A DNA stretch of 64,000 bases from Bowmanella denitrificans (GCF_002887595.1 NZ_PEBU01000002.1:62001-126000); one strand, 5' to 3'; positions 33,920 to 43,817 are shown, numbered from the stretch's first letter. Translations and numbers: made by a program. The notes: a model not told the origin generated them from the sequence alone.

Positions 33920-35332
33920 ATGAAAAAACAACAATATACCGGCAGGTTGCTAATGGCCACGCTGGCCTTGGCGGTAGTGGCAGGCTGCGGTAAAAAAAAT
34001 GAGCCAGAACAAGCGCCACTGGTGGAAATAAACCGGGATCCTTACCCCAGCACTTACCAAGCCCTTGCTTCTGAAACAACCCTTATCACCAACGTCAGTA
34101 TTCTGGATGGTTTGGGCGGCCAGATTGACAACGGCGCCGTGCTGTTCAAAGACGGTAAAATTGTTCAGGTTGGGCAAAATATCCCGCCCTCCGAAGGAGC
34201 CAAAGTTATCGATGGTAAAGGCAAATGGGTGACGCCCGGTATTATTGATGTACATAGTCACCTGGGTGTGTATGCCACCCCTGATGGCCCGTCCCATTCC
34301 GATGGTAACGAGGCCACCAAACCCGTAACTGCGCAGGTTTGGGCAGAACATTCCATCTGGCCGCAGGATCCAGGCTTTCGCCGGGCGCTGGCAGGGGGCG
34401 TGACCAGTCTGCAAATCTTGCCAGGGTCTGCCAACCTGGTCGGCGGCCGCTCAGTGACGGTAAAAAATCTGCCGGGGCGGACGATTCAGGATATGAAATT
34501 CCCTGATGCACCTTATGGGCTGAAAATGGCCTGTGGTGAAAATCCCAAGCGTGTGTACGGCGACAAGGGCGGTCCTGCTACCCGGATGGGCAATGTGGCT
34601 GGCTATCGTCAGGCCTGGGCCGATGCTCAGGATTATCAGCGTAAGTGGGATAAATATGTCGAAGAACATAAAGCCGGTAAAAACCCGACCCCACCTAAGC
34701 GCGATCTAACCCTGGATACCCTGGCGGGCGTATTAAACGGCGATATTCTGGTGCATATGCACTGCTACCGTGCCGACGATATGGGCACCATGCTGGACCT
34801 GATGAAAGAATTTAATTATCAGATCACGTCCTTCCAGCATGCGGTAGAGTCATACAAAATTGCGGATCGGCTGGCGACGGACAAGGTATGTTCGGCCATG
34901 TGGGCAGATTGGTGGGGCTTTAAGATGGAAGCCTATGACGGTATTCGTGAGAACATTCCCATGGTACATAAAGCCGGTGCCTGTGCCATTGTGCACTCCG
35001 ACAGTGATTTGGGCATTCAGCGCTTAAACCAGGAAGCGGCTAAAGCCCTGGGAGATGGTCAGCGTGCCGGTATCGACATCAGCAAAGCTGAGGCCTGGCA
35101 ATGGCTGTCGGCCAACCCGGCAAAATCCCTGGGTATCTTTGATAAAACCGGGTCGCTGGAAGCGGGTAAAAACGCTGATCTGGTGCTTTGGAGTGCGGAT
35201 CCATTTTCCACTTACGCCCAGGCTGAGCGTGTCTATATTGACGGAGGGCTGGCCTTTGACCGCCAGAATCCAGCCAGTTGGCCGGTCTCTGACTTTGAAT
35301 TGGGGCAACCAGGTGAAGGGGACGTAAAATGA
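33920..35332 (+). CDS. lipoprotein amidohydrolase with intact metal site
   Basis: A 470-residue amidohydrolase-superfamily protein exported as a lipoprotein (VVAGCGKKNE lipobox near residue 24). The metal site HxH is present in TPGIIDVHSHLGVY, later histidines in ILVHMHCYRADDM and SFQHAVESYKI, and the catalytic Asp in IVHSDSDLGIQRLN. The end GKNADLVLWSADPFSTYAQA is typical of imidazolonepropionase/dipeptidase-like members. Substrate unknown. Its stop overlaps the next amidohydrolase gene (ATGA), so they form a pair. Confidence 0.88.
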   Translation: MKKQQYTGRLLMATLALAVVAGCGKKNEPEQAPLVEINRDPYPSTYQALASETTLITNVSILDGLGGQIDNGAVLFKDGKIVQVGQNIPPSEGAKVIDGKGKWVTPGIIDVHSHLGVYATPDGPSHSDGNEATKPVTAQVWAEHSIWPQDPGFRRALAGGVTSLQILPGSANLVGGRSVTVKNLPGRTIQDMKFPDAPYGLKMACGENPKRVYGDKGGPATRMGNVAGYRQAWADAQDYQRKWDKYVEEHKAGKNPTPPKRDLTLDTLAGVLNGDILVHMHCYRADDMGTMLDLMKEFNYQITSFQHAVESYKIADRLATDKVCSAMWADWWGFKMEAYDGIRENIPMVHKAGACAIVHSDSDLGIQRLNQEAAKALGDGQRAGIDISKAEAWQWLSANPAKSLGIFDKTGSLEAGKNADLVLWSADPFSTYAQAERVYIDGGLAFDRQNPASWPVSDFELGQPGEGDVK

Positions 35333-36600
35333 AAAAAACAACCATAGCGCTGCTTACCGGTTTGCTGAGTCTGACGGCTCAGGCAGAGAATATTGCCATC
35401 GTGGGAGGCTATGTGCACACCTTGTCTGCGCAAGGCAGCTTGGACAATGGTACGGTACTGATTCGTGATGGGCGGATTGAAGCGGTGGGGCAGGCCATCG
35501 ACATTCCGGCCCACTTTCGGGTCATCGACGCCAAGGGCAAGATTGTCACCCCCGGATTGATAGGCGCCTACACTTCTGTGGGCCTGGTTGAAGTGAGCTC
35601 TTCAGCCGGAACCGTTGATGCCAGTTATGCGCCGCAGGATTTTTCCAAAGCCGGTGCGGCGCTGGATGTGTCTTATGCCATTAACCCGGATAACTCGGTG
35701 GTGGATGTCAGCCGTATTGAAGGTTTTACCCTGGCTGCCACCGGGATGTCCAACACGCATAGTTTGTTTGGTGGCCAGGGCGCTATCATCAGTTTAGGTG
35801 ACCGGGACAACCTGGTGAAACCCCGCGCCTTTATGAGCCTGGCGGTGGACAATCACGGTGCCGATGATGTCGGCGGCAGCCGGGCTGCATTGTGGCCGCA
35901 GATTGAAAATGCCTTTGCCGAAGCTCAGTCCTTAAATGGCAAGGTGCTTGGACCCAAAGACGAGTGGCATGGGCAATTGAGCAAGGCCGATGTCAACGCG
36001 TTGATACCCGTAGTAAATGGTCAGATGCTGTTGGTGGTGGATGCCAGAAGGGCATCTGATATTCGCCAGGTATTGGCCTTTAAGGCACGTCACGCGAAAA
36101 TCAAACTGGCGCTGTTGCGAGCCACCGAAGGCTGGCGGCTGGCCGACGAGATTGCGGCGGCTGGTGTGCCTGTGATCCTCGACCCTGAACCAAACCTGCC
36201 TTATGCCTTTGATATGCTGGGCTCGACTATGGCCAATGCCGGACGCCTGGCAGAGGCTGGCGTAGCGCTTTCTATCGGGGTGGAAACCCATAATCTGCGT
36301 CTGGCCACACAACACGCAGGCAATGCAGTGGCTAATGGTTTACCCTGGCAGGACGGACTGGCTGCCCTGACCATTAATACCGCTAAGTTATTCGGCATTG
36401 ATAAAGATTTTGGCAGCCTGGAAAAGGGCAAAGTGGCTGATGTGGTGATTTGGTCCGGTGATCCGCTGGAAGCCATGCAGGCTCCTGAACAGGTATTAAT
36501 TGATGGAGAACCAATAAAAATGGAATCGCGTCAGACGAAACTCAGAGACAGGTATCTGAATCTGAACAGCGATACCCCGCATCAATATATGCGACCTTAA
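35329..36600 (+). CDS. secreted amidohydrolase-like protein lacking the metal-binding HxH
   Basis: A 423-residue paralogue of the preceding gene with a cleavable signal (TGLLSLTAQA). The fold features remain (IAIVGGYVHTLSAQGSLDNG at the start, KGKVADVVIWSGDPLEAMQA at the end). The HxH has been replaced: TPGLIGAYTSVGLVEV stands where the partner has VHSHLG. The central His and Asp positions are also not evident. It is thus probably a non-catalytic or differently catalytic subunit. The overlap with the active partner argues for a complex. A strong terminator follows. Confidence 0.85.
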   Translation: MKKTTIALLTGLLSLTAQAENIAIVGGYVHTLSAQGSLDNGTVLIRDGRIEAVGQAIDIPAHFRVIDAKGKIVTPGLIGAYTSVGLVEVSSSAGTVDASYAPQDFSKAGAALDVSYAINPDNSVVDVSRIEGFTLAATGMSNTHSLFGGQGAIISLGDRDNLVKPRAFMSLAVDNHGADDVGGSRAALWPQIENAFAEAQSLNGKVLGPKDEWHGQLSKADVNALIPVVNGQMLLVVDARRASDIRQVLAFKARHAKIKLALLRATEGWRLADEIAAAGVPVILDPEPNLPYAFDMLGSTMANAGRLAEAGVALSIGVETHNLRLATQHAGNAVANGLPWQDGLAALTINTAKLFGIDKDFGSLEKGKVADVVIWSGDPLEAMQAPEQVLIDGEPIKMESRQTKLRDRYLNLNSDTPHQYMRP

Positions 36601-36605
36601 ACCAG

Positions 36606-36630
36606 AAAAGCGCCAGTAGGCGCTTTTTTT
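36606..36630. terminator. bidirectional terminator between amidohydrolase and nadK genes
   Basis: AAAAGCGCC-agta-GGCGCTTTTTTT, a 9-bp stem with U-run. The A-rich left side makes it also usable for nadK on the other strand. Confidence 0.88.
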
Positions 36631-36635
36631 ATAGC

Positions 36636-37517
36636 TTAGTAAAGTTTACTTCCCCAACCCAGCTTGGTGCGCAATACATTAAAGTAATTGTAACTGCGCG
36701 GATGGATCAGACGCAGTGTGTATGGATTTTTGCGGATCTGTATTTCATCACCGGGCAGAACGCTGAGCACCACATGGCCATCACAGCTGACCTGCAGGGC
36801 TTCAGTATTATCATGAGATACCACTAAACGTACCACGCTATTAGCATCCACTACGATGGGGCGGCTGCTGAGGGTGTGCGGGAACATGGGCACCAGGGTC
36901 AGGGCATCCAGGTTCGGGGTTAAAATGGGGCCGCCACCGGAAAGCGAGTAGGCGGTTGAGCCGGTGGGCGTTGCCACAATCAGGCCATCGGAGCGCTGAC
37001 TGAAAACAAACTGGTCATCGATATGGACTTCAAACTCCATCATATGTGCCACTTTACCGTGGTGAAGTACGGCTTCATTCACCGCGGCGTTACTGCTTTT
37101 CAGTTGATTGTGACGATAGACCTCCACTTCCAGCAAAAAACGCTGCTCGGTGGCATAATCACCGCTGAAGATTCCCTCCAACTGACGTTCCACGTCATCC
37201 GGGTGGATATCGGTCAAAAACCCCAGATTGCCCCTGTTGACACCGACCACGCCGACATTAAAACGTGACAACACCCGAGCCGCGCCCAGCATATTGCCGT
37301 CGCCGCCCACCACAATAGCCAGGTCGGCATGCTGACCGATGGCCACCAGATCCATAACCTCCAGATCGTCCAGATCCAGCTCTTTAGCGACCCGCTCTTC
37401 AACCAGAATGCGCTTACCTTTTGCTTTGAGGAAACGGTAAAGCGCTTTGAGGCTTTCATTGGCACCCTGATGCTGAGGTTTTCCAATCAAGCCAATATTG
37501 TCAAAAGGGGTTTGCAT
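36636..37517 (-). CDS. nadK: NAD kinase
   Basis: A 293-residue Nad[17 protein letters not shown] (GGDGN motif), [11 protein letters not shown] and the conserved [20 protein letters not shown]. It phosphorylates NAD to NADP in the cytoplasm. The gene is divergent from grpE, as in enterics, so the intergenic sigma-32 promoter at 37634-37661 lies between them. Nothing unusual. Confidence 0.97.
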   Translation of the reverse strand: MQTPFDNIGLIGKPQHQGANESLKALYRFLKAKGKRILVEERVAKELDLDDLEVMDLVAIGQHADLAIVVGGDGNMLGAARVLSRFNVGVVGVNRGNLGFLTDIHPDDVERQLEGIFSGDYATEQRFLLEVEVYRHNQLKSSNAAVNEAVLHHGKVAHMMEFEVHIDDQFVFSQRSDGLIVATPTGSTAYSLSGGGPILTPNLDALTLVPMFPHTLSSRPIVVDANSVVRLVVSHDNTEALQVSCDGHVVLSVLPGDEIQIRKNPYTLRLIHPRSYNYFNVLRTKLGWGSKLY

Positions 37518-37633
37518 AACGGTAACTATCGCTGAACTTGTCTATCTATTTGAAAATAATAAGGGTTAGCTAACAAAAAGTCGCTGATAATCGGAATTGA
37601 CCAGATAAATTACATGGAAATCTGCTTTTACCC

Positions 37634-37661
37634 CTTGAATCGCCCGTCACTATCCCCATTT
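37634..37661 (+). promoter_or_regulatory. sigma-32 heat-shock promoter of grpE
   Basis: CTTGAA (37634-37639) and CCCCATTT (37654-37661) separated by 14 bp match the heat-shock consensus. The -10 box ends 44 bp before the grpE ATG. Confidence 0.85.
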
Positions 37662-37705
37662 ACCCAAACGATTTTGGCATTCTAATAGGTTTTACGGAGA
37701 GGCGA

Positions 37706-38305
37706 ATGAGCACCGAGCAGCAGCCACAGCAAGAACAGCAGCCACAAAACGACGTGAATCAGCCACAGGATCAGGTTGAACAGACCGAGGTGAGTCCTGA
37801 GCAGCAGCGTATCAGTGAGCTGGAAAAGGCCCTGGCCGAGGCAGAATCCAATCTGGCCGAGCAGAAGGATTCCGTATTGCGGGCCCGTGCGGATATGGAA
37901 AATACCCGCAGACGTGCAGATGCAGAAGTGGACAAGGCTCGTAAGTTTGCCCTGGAGCGCTTTGCCGGTGAACTGCTGACCGTTATTGACAATCTGGAAC
38001 GCGCCCTGCAAGTGGCAGATGCGTCCAACGATGCGGTTAAATCGCTGGTGGAAGGTGTAGAGCTGACCTACAAGTCCTTTATTAACACCGTGGAAAAATT
38101 TGGTCTGAAGATCATCGATCCACAAGGACAACCTTTTAACCCCGAATTACACCAGGCTATGGGTATGCAGGAAAGTGCCGAGTTGGAACCCAATTCGGTG
38201 ATGGCCGTTATGCAGAAAGGTTATGAACTTAATGGCCGGCTATTGCGTCCGGCTATGGTAATGGTATCCCGTGCCCCTGAAGGCGGCGTGGATGTTGAAG
38301 CCTGA
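37706..38305 (+). CDS. grpE: nucleotide exchange factor GrpE
   Basis: A 199-residue GrpE: an acidic/Gln-rich start, a long coiled-coil ([40 protein letters not shown]), a four-helix bundle and the beta-domain ([40 protein letters not shown]). It releases ADP from DnaK. GGAGAGG precedes the ATG. It is followed by dnaK after 118 bp containing a second heat-shock promoter. Confidence 0.96.
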   Translation: MSTEQQPQQEQQPQNDVNQPQDQVEQTEVSPEQQRISELEKALAEAESNLAEQKDSVLRARADMENTRRRADAEVDKARKFALERFAGELLTVIDNLERALQVADASNDAVKSLVEGVELTYKSFINTVEKFGLKIIDPQGQPFNPELHQAMGMQESAELEPNSVMAVMQKGYELNGRLLRPAMVMVSRAPEGGVDVEA

Positions 38306-38354
38306 TCTCAGGCAAATAAACACAACTTTTTTGGGGAAATTTTTTTACCGCCTT

Positions 38355-38383
38355 GTTGAAAATAACAAAGTGGGTCCCCACAA
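38355..38383 (+). promoter_or_regulatory. sigma-32 heat-shock promoter of dnaK
   Basis: GTTGAAA (38355-38361) and CCCCACAA (38376-38383) are separated by 14 bp, 40 bp before the dnaK ATG. dnaK-dnaJ therefore has its own heat-shock start besides read-through from grpE. Confidence 0.75.
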
Positions 38384-38423
38384 AGAAAGCATCAGTTTTT
38401 AAACGAATTTCTGGAGTAAGCTA

Positions 38424-40352
38424 ATGGGTAGAATCATTGGTATTGACTTGGGTACAACCAACTCATGTGTAGCCGTTTTAGACGGTGATAAGCCTCGTGT
38501 TATCGAAAACGCCGAAGGGGATCGCACCACCCCCTCCATCATCGCCTTTACTAAAGACGGTGAAACCCTGGTAGGTCAACCAGCCAAGCGTCAGGCGGTT
38601 ACCAACCCCAAGAACACCCTGTTCGCGATTAAGCGTTTGATTGGTCGTCGCTGGGAAGATAAAGAAGTGCAGCGTGACATTGACATCATGCCGTATTCCA
38701 TTATCAAGGCCGATAATGGTGATGCCTGGGTTGATGTGAATGACAAAAAGATGGCTCCACCGCAGATTTCTGCCGAAGTGCTGAAGAAAATGAAAAAGAC
38801 CGCCGAGGACTACCTGGGCGAAGAAGTGACCGCAGCGGTGATTACCGTACCGGCTTACTTCAACGATTCTCAGCGCCAGGCAACTAAAGATGCTGGTCGT
38901 ATCGCTGGTTTGGAAGTGAAGCGTATTATCAACGAACCAACGGCCGCAGCACTGGCCTATGGTATGGATCGTAAGAAAGGCGACAACGTGGTTGCGGTTT
39001 ACGATTTAGGTGGTGGTACCTTCGATATTTCCATCATCGAAATCGACGAAGTGGAAGGCGAGCATACCTTTGAAGTACTGGCCACCAATGGTGACACTCA
39101 CTTGGGTGGTGAAGACTTTGATAACCGTCTGATCACTTATCTGGTGGATGAATTCAAGAAAGACCAGGGTATCGACCTGCGTAAAGATCCTTTGGCCATG
39201 CAGCGTCTGAAAGAAGCTGGTGAAAAAGCCAAGATTGAACTGTCGTCTGCCCAGCAGACCGAAGTGAATCTGCCTTATATCACGGCCGACAGCTCCGGTC
39301 CTAAGCACCTGACCATCAAAGTCACCCGCGCCAAGCTGGAGTCTTTGGTTGAAGATATGGTGAAGAACTCACTGGAGCCGGTGAAACAGGCGCTGGCCGA
39401 TGCCGATCTGTCGGTCAATGATATCCACGATATCATTCTGGTTGGCGGTCAGACCCGTATGCCACTGGTGCAGAAATATGTCACCGAGTTCTTTGGTAAA
39501 GAGCCACGTAAAGACGTTAACCCTGACGAAGCCGTTGCCGTGGGCGCTGCTATTCAGGGTGGTGTACTGGCCGGTGATGTGAAAGACGTACTGCTGCTTG
39601 ACGTGACACCATTGTCTCTGGGGATTGAAACCATGGGCGGTGTGATGACCAAGCTGATTGAGAAAAACACCACAATTCCGACGAAGAAGTCACAGGTGTT
39701 TTCTACCGCTGAAGACAATCAGTCTGCGGTAACAGTGCATGTACTGCAAGGTGAGCGTAAGCAGGCTTCCGGTAACAAATCTCTGGGTCAGTTCAACCTG
39801 GAGGGTATCCGCGCCGCCATGCGTGGTCAGCCACAAATCGAAGTGACCTTTGATATCGATGCCGACGGTATTCTGCATGTTTCTGCCAAGGACAAAGATA
39901 CAGGTAAAGAGCAGAAGATCACGATTCAGGCGTCCAGTGGTTTGTCGGAAGATGAAATCAACAGCATGGTGCAGGATGCTGAAGCCAACGCCGAAGCGGA
40001 TAAGAAGTTTGAAGAGTTGGTGCAGGCCCGCAACCAGGCCGACGGCATGGTTCACGCTACCCGTAAACAGGTAGAAGAAGCTGGCGATGCGCTGGGCGCG
40101 GATGACAAGGCCAAGATCGAAGAAGCATTGTCAGCACTGGAAAGCGCCATTAAAGGCAGCGACAAGGCTGAAATCGAAGCTAAAACTCAGGCACTGATCG
40201 AAGCCTCCGGCAAGCTGATGGAAGTGGCGCAAGCCAAAGCACAGCAAGCTCAGGGCGGCGAAGGTGCGCAGAGCCAGCAGGGCTCAGCAAAATCCGGTGA
40301 CGACGATGTGGTTGATGCCGAGTTTGAGGAAGTAAAAGACGACAAGAAATAA
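38424..40352 (+). CDS. dnaK: molecular chaperone DnaK (Hsp70)
   Basis: A 642-residue Hsp70. The ATPase domain has [36 protein letters not shown] and [20 protein letters not shown]. The linker is [19 protein letters not shown], followed by the substrate domain and a C-terminal lid ending [12 protein letters not shown] (the usual EEVKD end). GGAG precedes the ATG. dnaJ follows after 136 bp that contain a hairpin and a 61-bp repeat. Confidence 0.98.
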   Translation: MGRIIGIDLGTTNSCVAVLDGDKPRVIENAEGDRTTPSIIAFTKDGETLVGQPAKRQAVTNPKNTLFAIKRLIGRRWEDKEVQRDIDIMPYSIIKADNGDAWVDVNDKKMAPPQISAEVLKKMKKTAEDYLGEEVTAAVITVPAYFNDSQRQATKDAGRIAGLEVKRIINEPTAAALAYGMDRKKGDNVVAVYDLGGGTFDISIIEIDEVEGEHTFEVLATNGDTHLGGEDFDNRLITYLVDEFKKDQGIDLRKDPLAMQRLKEAGEKAKIELSSAQQTEVNLPYITADSSGPKHLTIKVTRAKLESLVEDMVKNSLEPVKQALADADLSVNDIHDIILVGGQTRMPLVQKYVTEFFGKEPRKDVNPDEAVAVGAAIQGGVLAGDVKDVLLLDVTPLSLGIETMGGVMTKLIEKNTTIPTKKSQVFSTAEDNQSAVTVHVLQGERKQASGNKSLGQFNLEGIRAAMRGQPQIEVTFDIDADGILHVSAKDKDTGKEQKITIQASSGLSEDEINSMVQDAEANAEADKKFEELVQARNQADGMVHATRKQVEEAGDALGADDKAKIEEALSALESAIKGSDKAEIEAKTQALIEASGKLMEVAQAKAQQAQGGEGAQSQQGSAKSGDDDVVDAEFEEVKDDKK

Positions 40353-40369
40353 TCTTGCGTCACCATTAA

Positions 40370-40391
40370 CGTGACCGCTTTGGCGGTCACG
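40370..40391 (+). terminator. hairpin after dnaK
   Basis: CGTGACCGC-tttg-GCGGTCACG, a perfect 9-bp stem with a 4-base loop, 17 bases after the dnaK stop. It lacks a U-run, so it may be an mRNA stabiliser or partial terminator lowering dnaJ relative to dnaK. Confidence 0.6.
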
Positions 40392-40397
40392 CTTAAG

Positions 40398-40458
40398 TGG
40401 GGTCAGAGTAGAATTACTTGTCAGACACTGGCAACCAGTTAATTTTACTCTGACCCCA
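40398..40458. repeat. 61-bp palindromic repeat between dnaK and dnaJ
   Basis: The arms 40398-40415 (starting TGGGGTCAGAGTA) and 40441-40458 (ending TACTCTGACCCCA) are 18-bp inverted repeats with one G-T wobble around a 25-base centre. Termini of the TGGGGTCAGAGTAAAATT kind are known from small palindromic repeats in gammaproteobacteria and from flanks of REP-associated (Y1) transposase genes. No transposase is nearby, so it would be a non-autonomous copy. Confidence 0.75.
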
Positions 40459-40488
40459 TTTAGCTGTATTCGGGAGCAGATAAGTCAT

Positions 40489-41616
40489 ATGTCCAAACGA
40501 GACTATTACGAAGTGCTGGGGGTGGCCAAAGACGCCGCCGAGCGCGATATTAAGAAAGCCTACAAGCGCCTGGCCATGAAATATCACCCTGACCGGACAC
40601 AGGGCGATAAAGCACTGGAAGAGAAGTTCAAGGAAATCCAGGAAGCCTATGAAATCCTGACCGACGAGCAAAAACGTGCTGCCTACGACAGGTTTGGTCA
40701 CGCTGGCGTGGATCCGAACCGTGGTGGCGGGCATGGTGGTCACGCTGATTTTGGTGATATTTTCGGCGATGTGTTTGGCGATATTTTTGGCGGCGGGCGT
40801 CGCCAGTCAAGAGCACGTCAGGGCTCAGACCTGCGCTACAACCTGGAAATGAGCCTGGAAGATGCTGTTCGTGGCAAAAATGTCGAGATTAAAGTGCCGA
40901 CTTTGGTTGGCTGCGACGAATGTGACGGCTCTGGTGCCAAGAAGGGCACCAGTCCTACCACTTGTCCTACCTGTCACGGGCAAGGCCAGGTGCAGATGCG
41001 TCAGGGTTTTTTTGCCGTGCAGCAAACCTGTCCTACCTGTTCAGGACGGGGCAAGATAATTGCCGACCCATGTCGTAAATGCCATGGCCATGGCCGTATG
41101 GAAAAAACCAAGACTCTGTCGGTTAAAGTGCCGGCTGGCGTCGACACCGGGGATCGGATTCGCTTAAGTGGCGAAGGTGAAGCCGGAGAAATGGGTGGCC
41201 CGGCTGGTGATCTATACGTACAGGTACATATCAAGGACCATCCTATCTTTGTGCGGGATGGCAACAACTTGTATTGCGAAGTGCCCATCAGCTTTACCCG
41301 GGCGGCTTTGGGCGGTGAAATCGAAGTGCCAACATTGGATGGCAAGGTGAAACTTAAAGTGGCACCTGAAACCCAAACCGGCCGGATGTTCCGCTTACGC
41401 GGCAAAGGTGTGAAGTCGGTACGCAGCGGCTCCGTTGGGGACCTGATGTGCAAAGTGGTAGTGGAAACACCGGTAAACCTGACCTCCAGACAGAAAGAGT
41501 TACTTGAAGAGCTGGATAAGTCGATGGGTATAGGTGATGAAGCGGCAAAGTATCGTCCTAAAGAAAAAGGCTTCTTTGATGGCGTCAAGAAGTTCTTTGA
41601 CGACTTGACCAACTGA
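40489..41616 (+). CDS. dnaJ: co-chaperone DnaJ (Hsp40)
   Basis: A 375-residue DnaJ in full type I layout. The J domain has the HPD motif in [11 protein letters not shown] Gly/Phe region follows ([20 protein letters not shown]), then four zinc-binding repeats ([32 protein letters not shown]) and two C-terminal client-binding domains. It stimulates DnaK ATP hydrolysis. A GGGAG lies rather far upstream of the ATG (about 12 bases), so translation may be weaker. A clear terminator follows. Confidence 0.98.
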   Translation: MSKRDYYEVLGVAKDAAERDIKKAYKRLAMKYHPDRTQGDKALEEKFKEIQEAYEILTDEQKRAAYDRFGHAGVDPNRGGGHGGHADFGDIFGDVFGDIFGGGRRQSRARQGSDLRYNLEMSLEDAVRGKNVEIKVPTLVGCDECDGSGAKKGTSPTTCPTCHGQGQVQMRQGFFAVQQTCPTCSGRGKIIADPCRKCHGHGRMEKTKTLSVKVPAGVDTGDRIRLSGEGEAGEMGGPAGDLYVQVHIKDHPIFVRDGNNLYCEVPISFTRAALGGEIEVPTLDGKVKLKVAPETQTGRMFRLRGKGVKSVRSGSVGDLMCKVVVETPVNLTSRQKELLEELDKSMGIGDEAAKYRPKEKGFFDGVKKFFDDLTN

Positions 41617-41630
41617 TAATATCTGAATGT

Positions 41631-41659
41631 AAAGCCCTGCCAAAGCAGGGCTTTTTTTT
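41631..41659 (+). terminator. terminator after dnaJ
   Basis: AAAGCCCTGC-caaa-GCAGGGCTTTTTTTT, a 10-bp stem and U-run, 14 bases after the dnaJ stop. Confidence 0.92.
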
Positions 41660-41848
41660 GTGTCTGTAATGTAAATAAACTGATCGACAGGATCAATTCT
41701 GAAAAGATTGATTAACCTTTTGTTATTTAAGGATTTATTTGTCATTTTGTTTGACTTATTTGATGCGCAGTTCTAGCTTGAATAGTGCTTAAGCCAAGGT
41801 GGGCTCACCGATTCATTTATTAATGTGATCAACTAAAAGGATGTTTAT

Positions 41849-42616
41849 ATGAAAACTTTCGCAATGACGATAGGCGTTGCCTGTGCAACTTTGTCCGGCA
41901 CCGCTTTAGCTGCGCAAATGGTCTATGACATAGACGGTTTAGCCCGCCATACAGATTACGCAGATGGGCCGCTGGAAGCGGCGGCCACCCACAATGACAA
42001 TGCCAGAGATGCACAGGTTTATCTGTATCGCCGGCATGCCCGGTCTTCCTGCAGCAGTGCTGCTTTCTATGCTGCCGATGACGGTACTTACCTGGCATCA
42101 GCGCGATTGGTGACTATTGCGCCTGCTGTGGATATAGCGCAGGGGCGCTTTCCTGACACCGCGCTGGAAGTGGATAAGGTATTGCAGGTCAGTTGCACGG
42201 ATGAAGCCGGGCAGGCCTACCTGGTTCAGCACAAAATCGCTTCTGTGCCAAAGATAGACTGGCTGGCCGAGGTCGTACCAGCCGGAGAGTTTGTTCAGGT
42301 TAATCAAGGTTACAGTTACCACAGTGCCATTGAATACGACGGCAGCTTATCGGTGGATAACCGCACCCGGCAGGGCCATTGCCAGGTCACACAAGACCGT
42401 GGTGTGGCGCTAGGTTTATTCAATGGCCAGTCGGGTAAAAGTCACTTCCACGCTGATGTGTTTGTTACCCATAAGGTGGTCGCCAATAACCAGCCAGTGC
42501 TACTGCAGTCAGTGGAGTGCACGAACCCGGCTGGTACCACCAAGTTGCTCAAAGTCTGGGATCTTACCAATGAACAGCGGATTGATCTGATAGAAGATAT
42601 CAAGATCATCCGATAG
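41849..42616 (+). CDS. secreted protein of unknown function
   Basis: A 255-residue protein with a signal peptide (TIGVACATLSGTALAAQ), an AAAAGGATG before the ATG region and no membrane span after. It is beta-rich. Four Cys residues (RSSCSSAAFY, VLQVSCTDEAG, RQGHCQVTQD, LQSVECTNPAG) could form two disulfides. I do not recognise a family. A possible TTGACT/TAGCTT promoter lies about 85 bp upstream. The gene stands between dnaJ and an inverted-repeat element. Confidence 0.75.
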   Translation: MKTFAMTIGVACATLSGTALAAQMVYDIDGLARHTDYADGPLEAAATHNDNARDAQVYLYRRHARSSCSSAAFYAADDGTYLASARLVTIAPAVDIAQGRFPDTALEVDKVLQVSCTDEAGQAYLVQHKIASVPKIDWLAEVVPAGEFVQVNQGYSYHSAIEYDGSLSVDNRTRQGHCQVTQDRGVALGLFNGQSGKSHFHADVFVTHKVVANNQPVLLQSVECTNPAGTTKLLKVWDLTNEQRIDLIEDIKIIR

Positions 42617-42650
42617 GCGCTCAATCAATCCTATAAAGTACAGGTCCGGT

Positions 42651-42916
42651 AGAGCGTGTTGACCTTTTGAGTATGATTTTGCAGCAGTTTGTGGGCCCTT
42701 TATACAAGGCAGCGCGAACGTGGTGTAGTGATTCTACATGAGTGAGTAATAACGCCGTAGAAAGGGCCCACAAGCGCTGCCCGAAGGGTTCAACCCAGCC
42801 TCTCCTGTTCGGTGTTGCCGGGCTCTGACTTTGGTTCACTAGTCCTGCAGCCCGACCTCGTGACAAGAAGAGACTGGATTTGGACAAATTCTATACTCAA
42901 AAGGTCAACACGCTCT
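42651..42916. mobile_element. 266-bp MITE-like element with perfect 24-bp terminal inverted repeats
   Basis: The ends 42651-42674 (beginning AGAGCGTGTTGACCTTTT) and 42893-42916 are perfect 24-bp inverted repeats. Inside, GTGGGCCCTTT (42691-42701) and AAAGGGCCCAC (42761-42771) form another pair. No transposase and no clear target-site duplication were seen. The 42837-42900 part has no open coding frame of note. It fills most of the 369-bp gap between the secreted protein and the esterase. The right end resembles the ends of the 48-bp repeats. Confidence 0.75.
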
Positions 42917-42985
42917 GATATGCCGGACTTTTTTTATCCATAGCAACATGCTTGAATGGCATAACAACACCACAAAGAGAATGAC

Positions 42986-43765
42986 ATGAAAGCACTAAGC
43001 GGGTGGATCCTGTTATTGATCAGCGTTTTTGCATATGCCGATAACAATAGCCTGTACCAAAGCATGATCTACAAACAAGGCGAACAGACGCTGCAATACC
43101 GCATTCTTTACCCGCAAGGCTTTGACAAGCACAAACGTTACCCGCTGGTCCTGTTTTTACATGGCGCCGGTGAGCGTGGCAGTGACAATACCCTGCAACT
43201 GACACATGGGGGGGCACTCTTTGCCGACAACGCAGTCCGGGACGACTATCCCGCCATTGTGGTATTCCCTCAGGTACCCAAAGACCAATATTGGGCAAAT
43301 GTGTCAGTTAACCGCGACACTCAACCTGTTCAACTGCAGTTCTCTGCGGCACCTGTCCCCACACAGGTGATGGCATTAACCCTGGCATTGATGGATGAAC
43401 TGGTTGCCAAACCTTATGTGGATGACAGGCGTGTGTACATCGGTGGTTTATCCATGGGGGGCATGGGCACACTGGAGATGCTTTATCATCGTCCTGATAT
43501 GTTTGCTGCTGCGATTGCTATCTGTGGTGGGGGGAAAGAACAAATGGCGACACATTATCGCAAGGGCATGCCAGTGTGGCTGTTCCATGGTGAGGAAGAT
43601 CAGGTCGTGGACCCTGAGTTATCACGTCAGATGCACAGTGCCATAGTCGCTGCGGATGGTCAGGCCAAATTAACCCTGTATCCCGGCGTGGGACATGACA
43701 GTTGGACGGCGACTTTTGCCGAGCCAACGCTGCTGCCCTGGTTGTTTTCCCATCAATTGCCGTAA
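42986..43765 (+). CDS. secreted alpha/beta hydrolase (esterase/peptidase-like)
   Basis: A 259-residue secreted hydrolase with signal peptide (SGWILLLISVFAYA). YPLVLFLHGAGERGSDN carries the oxyanion loop, the nucleophile Ser is in YIGGLSMGGMGTLEM, the Asp likely in EEDQVVDPELS and the His in YPGVGHDSWTATF. This fits the PHB-depolymerase/dienelactone-hydrolase-like esterase group. A GAGAATGAC ribosome site precedes the ATG. It lies 52 bp before the binding-protein gene on the same strand, possibly cotranscribed. Confidence 0.87.
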   Translation: MKALSGWILLLISVFAYADNNSLYQSMIYKQGEQTLQYRILYPQGFDKHKRYPLVLFLHGAGERGSDNTLQLTHGGALFADNAVRDDYPAIVVFPQVPKDQYWANVSVNRDTQPVQLQFSAAPVPTQVMALTLALMDELVAKPYVDDRRVYIGGLSMGGMGTLEMLYHRPDMFAAAIAICGGGKEQMATHYRKGMPVWLFHGEEDQVVDPELSRQMHSAIVAADGQAKLTLYPGVGHDSWTATFAEPTLLPWLFSHQLP

Positions 43766-43817
43766 CACAAAGCAGGTGGTGAGAAACACGCCATTTTCAC
43801 TGATAAGGAGCAGTTCT

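Noticed and set aside
42621-42887. 88-codon minus-strand frame across the MITE-like element
   Set aside because: It reads through the inverted-repeat element and its termini; the sequence is explained by the repeat, not by coding.
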